Shown here one piece after another: positions 49,266-53,175 of a DNA stretch of 53,175 nt. The notes under the pieces were generated by a model. The model was not told where the DNA came from. It was given only the letters and a program-made list of their open reading frames with translations, and did not search any database. The stretch is taken from positions 1-53,175 of IMG/VR virus record IMGVR_UViG_3300025889_000163; one strand, written 5' to 3'. The DNA is from a virus. The stretch's first letter is position 1, and each line of letters opens with the position of its first letter. Both the position numbers and the translations under genes were made by a program.

Positions 49266-49492
49266 TGGCATATAAAGTTAAAGTTGTTAATAACAAAACG
49301 ATAATCGATAAGATTGTTGTTGGCGTACCAATTGGAAGCATTATCGAGTCAAAGGGAGATATTACCGATTTGGCTGGGGTTGATGTTACGCAAAGAAAAC
49401 ATGGCAGTATATTGGTTTATGATGCAGACAGGCAAGTGTGGGCTGCACAAAGTTTAGCAGAAAGACAGATAGTTGATGGGGGTTGGTACTAA
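49265..49492 (+). CDS. Small fibre-associated protein
   Basis: Seventy-five residues, MAYKVKVVNNKTIIDKIVVG at the start, with a second half (GSILVYDADRQVWAAQSLAE) resembling the short capping repeat found in phage fibre proteins. Overlaps its neighbours by one base at each end. Function inferred only from context. Confidence 0.5.
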   Translation: MAYKVKVVNNKTIIDKIVVGVPIGSIIESKGDITDLAGVDVTQRKHGSILVYDADRQVWAAQSLAERQIVDGGWY

Positions 49493-50484
49493 TGGCACAT
49501 ACATCTCACGATTCTGCTCATAGTGAAATTCTTATACGTCGTTCTAATTTAACTGGAAGACCAGTTGAAGAAGGAACAGGTTATTCATTACTCCGTGTTG
49601 GAGAAATGGCATATTCAAACTTGCCCGACCCAGATGATGATGGGTTTGGTAATGGTGGTGATCGACTTTATATTGGAGTTGGTACTAACAATATATTAAC
49701 TAACCAAATTGATGGAAACGGTGATTCATACAATAGAATTTTTTCTTCTGTTATAGCAACTATCGGTGGTAAATATTTTACCGATATGATGAACCATCAG
49801 AGAGGAATAGTTAATCCTGCTTCTGCTCTTCTCGTTGACGATAATAAAAAACTAAACGAACTCCTTGTCGATTATCTTTATTTTGACAAGGATTCTGTAT
49901 CTACCGAAGAAACTAATGATCTTACGTTGCGAGGCGGAACTGGTCAAATTAATCTAATCGGCAGCATACTTGTTACTGGAAATTCGCAATTAGATTATAA
50001 TTTGAATGTTGATGGAATTACTAGTCTAGATTCAACTACGATTGATGGAACTCTTTATGTAACAGATTCGACTACCATTGACAGAAGATTAACAGTTGGC
50101 GAAAATTTAATTGTCAATAACAGATTAACTGTTGGAGATTCTGCTACAATAGGTAAAGATCTAGTCGTTAATGGAATATCTTACCTAGATTCAACTACCA
50201 TTGATGGCGACTTGTTTGTTACTGGTAATTTTACAGTCGACGGAACTCAGACTATTATCAATTCAACTATCCTAACTGTTGATGATAAAAGAATCGTTAT
50301 TGCTGATGGGGTCTTAGACTCAGCATCCGCAAACAATTCTGGTATTGGCGTTGGAGATTCAACAAACGAAATTGCATATATCAATTATAAGTATAATTCC
50401 GGAGATGCCAGGTGGGAGTTTAGACCTAAAATTTATGCACAGAATGTAGAGTTTGAAGTTATTGATTGTGGTGTATACGCCTAA
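49492..50484 (+). CDS. Tail fibre-like protein with beta-helix repeats
   Basis: A 330-residue protein from ATG 49492 (a TTG at 49483 is in frame). The N-terminus contains LRVGEMAYSNLPDPDDDGFG, a common attachment segment of phage fibres; residues 145-265 repeat LDSTTIDGTLYVT- and LTVGENLIVNN-like strands, a left- or right-handed beta-helix or triple-stranded fibre pattern; the C-terminus is a small domain (GDARWEFRPKIYAQN). It is probably a short tail fibre or whisker-like protein. Confidence 0.65.
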   Translation: MAHTSHDSAHSEILIRRSNLTGRPVEEGTGYSLLRVGEMAYSNLPDPDDDGFGNGGDRLYIGVGTNNILTNQIDGNGDSYNRIFSSVIATIGGKYFTDMMNHQRGIVNPASALLVDDNKKLNELLVDYLYFDKDSVSTEETNDLTLRGGTGQINLIGSILVTGNSQLDYNLNVDGITSLDSTTIDGTLYVTDSTTIDRRLTVGENLIVNNRLTVGDSATIGKDLVVNGISYLDSTTIDGDLFVTGNFTVDGTQTIINSTILTVDDKRIVIADGVLDSASANNSGIGVGDSTNEIAYINYKYNSGDARWEFRPKIYAQNVEFEVIDCGVYA

Positions 50485-50487
50485 ATA
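50480..50487 (+). promoter_or_regulatory. Possible weak late promoter variant
   Basis: CCTAAATA overlaps the previous stop and lies 27 bases before the last gene, the same spacing as the exact TATAAATA copies, but has two mismatches. Confidence 0.25.
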
Positions 50488-50514
50488 GAAACATAGCATA
50501 GAGTTATTTTAAAT

Positions 50515-53175
50515 ATGGCAACAAGAAAACAAATACTTTTACCTCGTAGCGATATTCCTGGACGTGCTCCTACGCTTAATGAGATAGAGTTTGGCGAAAT
50601 TGCCATCAACACTCATGATGGTAAAGCATACATCAAGAAAGAAGCGAACGGCGAAGTTACCATACAAGCGATCGGTGATGATGCTGTAGAAAATGTCTAT
50701 TATGTATCTAAGTCTGGGCAATATGGAAATGATGGACGTTCTCTTCTAAACTCTTTTAAAACCTTAGATTCTGCTGTTTCTGTTGTTTATGCTAAACAGT
50801 CTTTCAAATTTGATAAAACTCTTTGCGAACGTGATCTTAATGTTCTTATGGACGGAGTCCGTTTCGATATGGCGCTTGGTACAAACTGGAACCAGGTGTA
50901 TGGTGGTATTGCATATCGAAGAGGAAATTCCGCTAAAGTAACCAACGAACAGTTAGCAGCAACTCGTCAAGCAATCAATGAAGAAAGGATTGGCGTTATT
51001 TCTGTTCCCGAAGTTGGTTCTGATGTTACTGCAAAATCTAGGGCAAACAGATACTTTGAAGAAGTAGTTGACATTCTGGTCAACGGAGAGTCGGTAGCTG
51101 ATGAATTAGTTTTTCCAGCCCCAATTACTGTTGTTGGAACAGACCAAGAAACTGCAGCAAATCTTTTGCAAGCAAATAAGAGTTTTATTCAAGAAGAAAT
51201 TGTTAGGTACATTAATTCAACAGAACTAACATCCTTTGATGTACAAAAATGTCAACGTGATGTTGGTTTAATAATTGATGCGATAAAACGAGATTTGCTT
51301 GTAGGGACTAATTTTTGGTCAGTTACAGCAGCTAATGCGTATCTTCGTGAAGAATCTGCATACGTTTTAACTGGTCAAATGGATGCTACGATTGCAGCAG
51401 TTACCGAGCTTAGAAACAAAATAATTAATGATGTTGGTAATCCAGGAAATAAAATAACGGATTCATTCCAATATATTTTAGATGTTCTTGGAGGGATTGT
51501 CACATCTCCATTTATTAATGATCCTGCTGGAACAATAACGTATCCTGTTACAGCAGGAACTTATTCGGGGGAGACAAATCCGAATCGTGCCAACCAGAGA
51601 GATGCAATTGTATCAGCAAGAGCAACTTTAATAGCAGATACTTCATCTTTCGTTCAAACGAATTATCCTGGGTTATATGACGATTTAGTAAACAACAATA
51701 CATTATCTCTTTGCGAAAGAGATACTGGATTTATTATTGATGGGTTAATTGCTGATTTGACATATGGTGGTAATACTGCTTCAAGGCAATCTGCTTTAGC
51801 ATATTATTCTGGAGGAGTATTACAATTAGGTCTTGCAGAAGCAATCCCAACGGTTGCTGCATTTACAGACCTTGCTACCAGAATTAAGGCATTACCTGAC
51901 GTCACTGAAGATTCTAGAGTAGATGAGTTAATTCAATACATAACTGATTATATCACTAATCCCAGTGGGATTAACGAAGAAGAAATTAATAGTAATATTG
52001 GTACATATCCTAATTTAACAGAATATGACCTAATTCAAGGCAATAAGGTACAATTACAACTTTATACTGTAGATTTTGTAAAAGAAACTAATCCGGTTAC
52101 TAATTTCAATCAAGATAAATGTTATCGCGACACAGGTTATATCATTGATGCTATTCTTGTAGATTTGTATAACGGAACTGATTACAATTCAATCATTGCT
52201 GGTATTGCATATCAAAGGGGTAATGCATCAAGCAATAAAGTTCAAAATGATCAACTCACTTATACAATTCAAGCGATTGAATATCTTGGAAACTTAATTG
52301 GTAATGAGATTAGTGCTTCCGGCAGATCTTTTGTGCAACAAAGAATTACGCAAATCACTCAGTTAATTCAAGAGACCTCCATTTATGGTTATGAAGACGG
52401 AGATCCGATAGATTTTAGTGGAGAAGCAATTAATTTTAGTGCTAGAAATGCAGCAAATGCGCTTCAAGCAAATCGTAGAGCAATTCAACGCAGATTAATT
52501 ACGTGGATTCAAGAAAATTATGACACCCTTGAATATAATCAAGATAAATGCGAACGAGACGTTGGATTTTTAGTAGATGCTGTAACTCATGATATTCTAT
52601 ATGGTGGTGGATTTGCTATGAGAGTTGCTGCCAGATCATATTGGGTGGGAACAGATCTTCATGGTCCTGATGGAAATTTAGATGGCGACGCAGATGTTTG
52701 GGAATTCCAGTTAGGAAATGGAGAAAGAATAGCAACTATTGATGCATATAATGAATTAAAAAATATAATGAAATTATATGTAACAACTCCAACAGAACAA
52801 GGAAGAATTGATACTTTACTAGATGTATTGGTTGATCCGGTTTCTGGATCTCTCTCGCAAAACATTGCCGATACAACAAAGGGAGAAACTTTCCAATCTT
52901 CGGATTTTACGGATTATTTTTTCGTAGATGATACTGATGTAATTCAATCACGAAAAACATATTATCAGGAACTAACTGTCATATACTCTAATGACATTTT
53001 CCCAACCTATTCATACAATCAAACTAAGTGTAGAAGAGATGTAGGATATATCGTTGATGGGTTAACATATGATATGATGTATGGGGGAAATTCTGCAACT
53101 ACTATTAATGCTAATGCATATTTTTCTGTAAAAGGAAATGGATACCTTGACCTTGTAGGGCAAATGAAATCGAAG
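50515..53175 (+). CDS. Large virion protein with CxRDxGxxxD repeats (partial, runs off the window)
   Basis: An open frame of 887 codons with no stop before the window end. It begins MATRKQILLPRSDIPGRAPT followed by EIEFGEIAINTHDGKAYIKK, a fibre attachment segment. Then a module of about 100-150 residues recurs six times, each with a C-x-RD-x-(G/N)-(x)-(I/L)-(I/V/M)-D-(A/G) start: CERDLNVLMDG, CQRDVGLIIDA, CERDTGFIIDG, CYRDTGYIIDA, CERDVGFLVDA and CRRDVGYIVDG. Each is followed by a D-x3-G-G/T segment and an A-x-AY helix. This module is known from large structural proteins of marine T4-like phages (my recollection). It is likely a long fibre or baseplate-attached protein. Confidence 0.7.
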   Translation, partial: MATRKQILLPRSDIPGRAPTLNEIEFGEIAINTHDGKAYIKKEANGEVTIQAIGDDAVENVYYVSKSGQYGNDGRSLLNSFKTLDSAVSVVYAKQSFKFDKTLCERDLNVLMDGVRFDMALGTNWNQVYGGIAYRRGNSAKVTNEQLAATRQAINEERIGVISVPEVGSDVTAKSRANRYFEEVVDILVNGESVADELVFPAPITVVGTDQETAANLLQANKSFIQEEIVRYINSTELTSFDVQKCQRDVGLIIDAIKRDLLVGTNFWSVTAANAYLREESAYVLTGQMDATIAAVTELRNKIINDVGNPGNKITDSFQYILDVLGGIVTSPFINDPAGTITYPVTAGTYSGETNPNRANQRDAIVSARATLIADTSSFVQTNYPGLYDDLVNNNTLSLCERDTGFIIDGLIADLTYGGNTASRQSALAYYSGGVLQLGLAEAIPTVAAFTDLATRIKALPDVTEDSRVDELIQYITDYITNPSGINEEEINSNIGTYPNLTEYDLIQGNKVQLQLYTVDFVKETNPVTNFNQDKCYRDTGYIIDAILVDLYNGTDYNSIIAGIAYQRGNASSNKVQNDQLTYTIQAIEYLGNLIGNEISASGRSFVQQRITQITQLIQETSIYGYEDGDPIDFSGEAINFSARNAANALQANRRAIQRRLITWIQENYDTLEYNQDKCERDVGFLVDAVTHDILYGGGFAMRVAARSYWVGTDLHGPDGNLDGDADVWEFQLGNGERIATIDAYNELKNIMKLYVTTPTEQGRIDTLLDVLVDPVSGSLSQNIADTTKGETFQSSDFTDYFFVDDTDVIQSRKTYYQELTVIYSNDIFPTYSYNQTKCRRDVGYIVDGLTYDMMYGGNSATTINANAYFSVKGNGYLDLVGQMKSK

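Noticed and set aside
38400-53175. Possible diversity-generating retroelement acting on the fibre genes
   Set aside because: No reverse transcriptase, template repeat or adenine-biased variable repeat was found in the window.
1-53175. Integrase, transposase, insertion sequence or prophage attachment site
   Set aside because: None was seen on either strand; the window reads as a lytic-type T4-like genome segment.

Overview
The window is about 53 kb of a T4-like marine myovirus genome (tailed phage, contractile tail). The evidence is a baseplate and tail module with recognisable T4 counterparts (gp4, gp26/gp51, gp48, gp53, gp27-like, a split gp5, gp25, gp6, gp8), a gp33-like/gp32 pair, and copies of the T4-type late promoter octamer TATAAATA in front of structural genes. 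The DNA is AT-rich, genes overlap by 1-14 bases, and there are two phage tRNAs. The host cannot be read from the sequence. The bilin-reductase type (short, PcyX-like) and the absence of photosystem genes here make an alphaproteobacterial or cyanobacterial marine host the reasonable guesses.

Layout. 1-3.25 kb: a RecB/Cas4-like nuclease, then a heme oxygenase / ferredoxin-dependent bilin reductase / double-stranded beta-helix oxygenase-like cassette, then a DUF454 membrane protein and a second small membrane protein. 3.25-5.5 kb: small ORFs driven by four sigma-70-like promoters, three of them nearly identical extended -10 promoters. 5.5-5.8 kb: two hairpins, tRNA-Tyr and tRNA-Pro. 5.8-13 kb: accessory genes (two glycosyltransferase-like proteins, two methyltransferases, a nucleotide-sugar dehydrogenase, a staphylococcal-nuclease-like protein, ThyX and many small unknowns). 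13.6-15.1 kb: gp33-like, gp32 and a ribbon-helix-helix protein, closed by a strong terminator. 15.2-19.9 kb (minus strand): gp4, a 2OG oxygenase, a gp2-like protein, a tail-tube-like protein, gp26 and gp51 joined by a canonical U_UUU_UUU frameshift site, and a tape-measure-like protein. 19.9-38.4 kb (plus strand): baseplate genes. 38.4-46.9 kb: one giant 2838-residue gene. 47-53 kb: a glycosyltransferase, an oxygenase-like protein and further fibre genes, the last running off the window.

The most unusual object is the giant protein. About 1,800 of its residues follow a tetrad grammar: an aromatic residue (F/Y) opens each unit, units are 4, 8 or occasionally 6 residues long, and most end in D/N/E. 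The units are organised into 28- and 30-residue super-repeats that appear in the DNA as 84-bp and 90-bp tandem arrays. The repeats are interrupted by two inserted globular domains, one of which is a paralogue of a domain near the N-terminus, and the C-terminus carries a Calx-beta-like segment. It is probably a long fibre. A glycosyltransferase and an oxygenase-like protein sit between it and the next fibre genes and could modify it.

Other points of note: the bilin cassette, in which the heme oxygenase seems to lack the usual distal aspartate; the gp26-gp51 -1 frameshift; a gp5 split over three genes carrying two different cell-wall hydrolase-like domains; and several small genes not previously apparent because they are under 60 codons. 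No stretch longer than about 300 bases lacks a gene. All assignments come from reading motifs by eye; no database search was possible.
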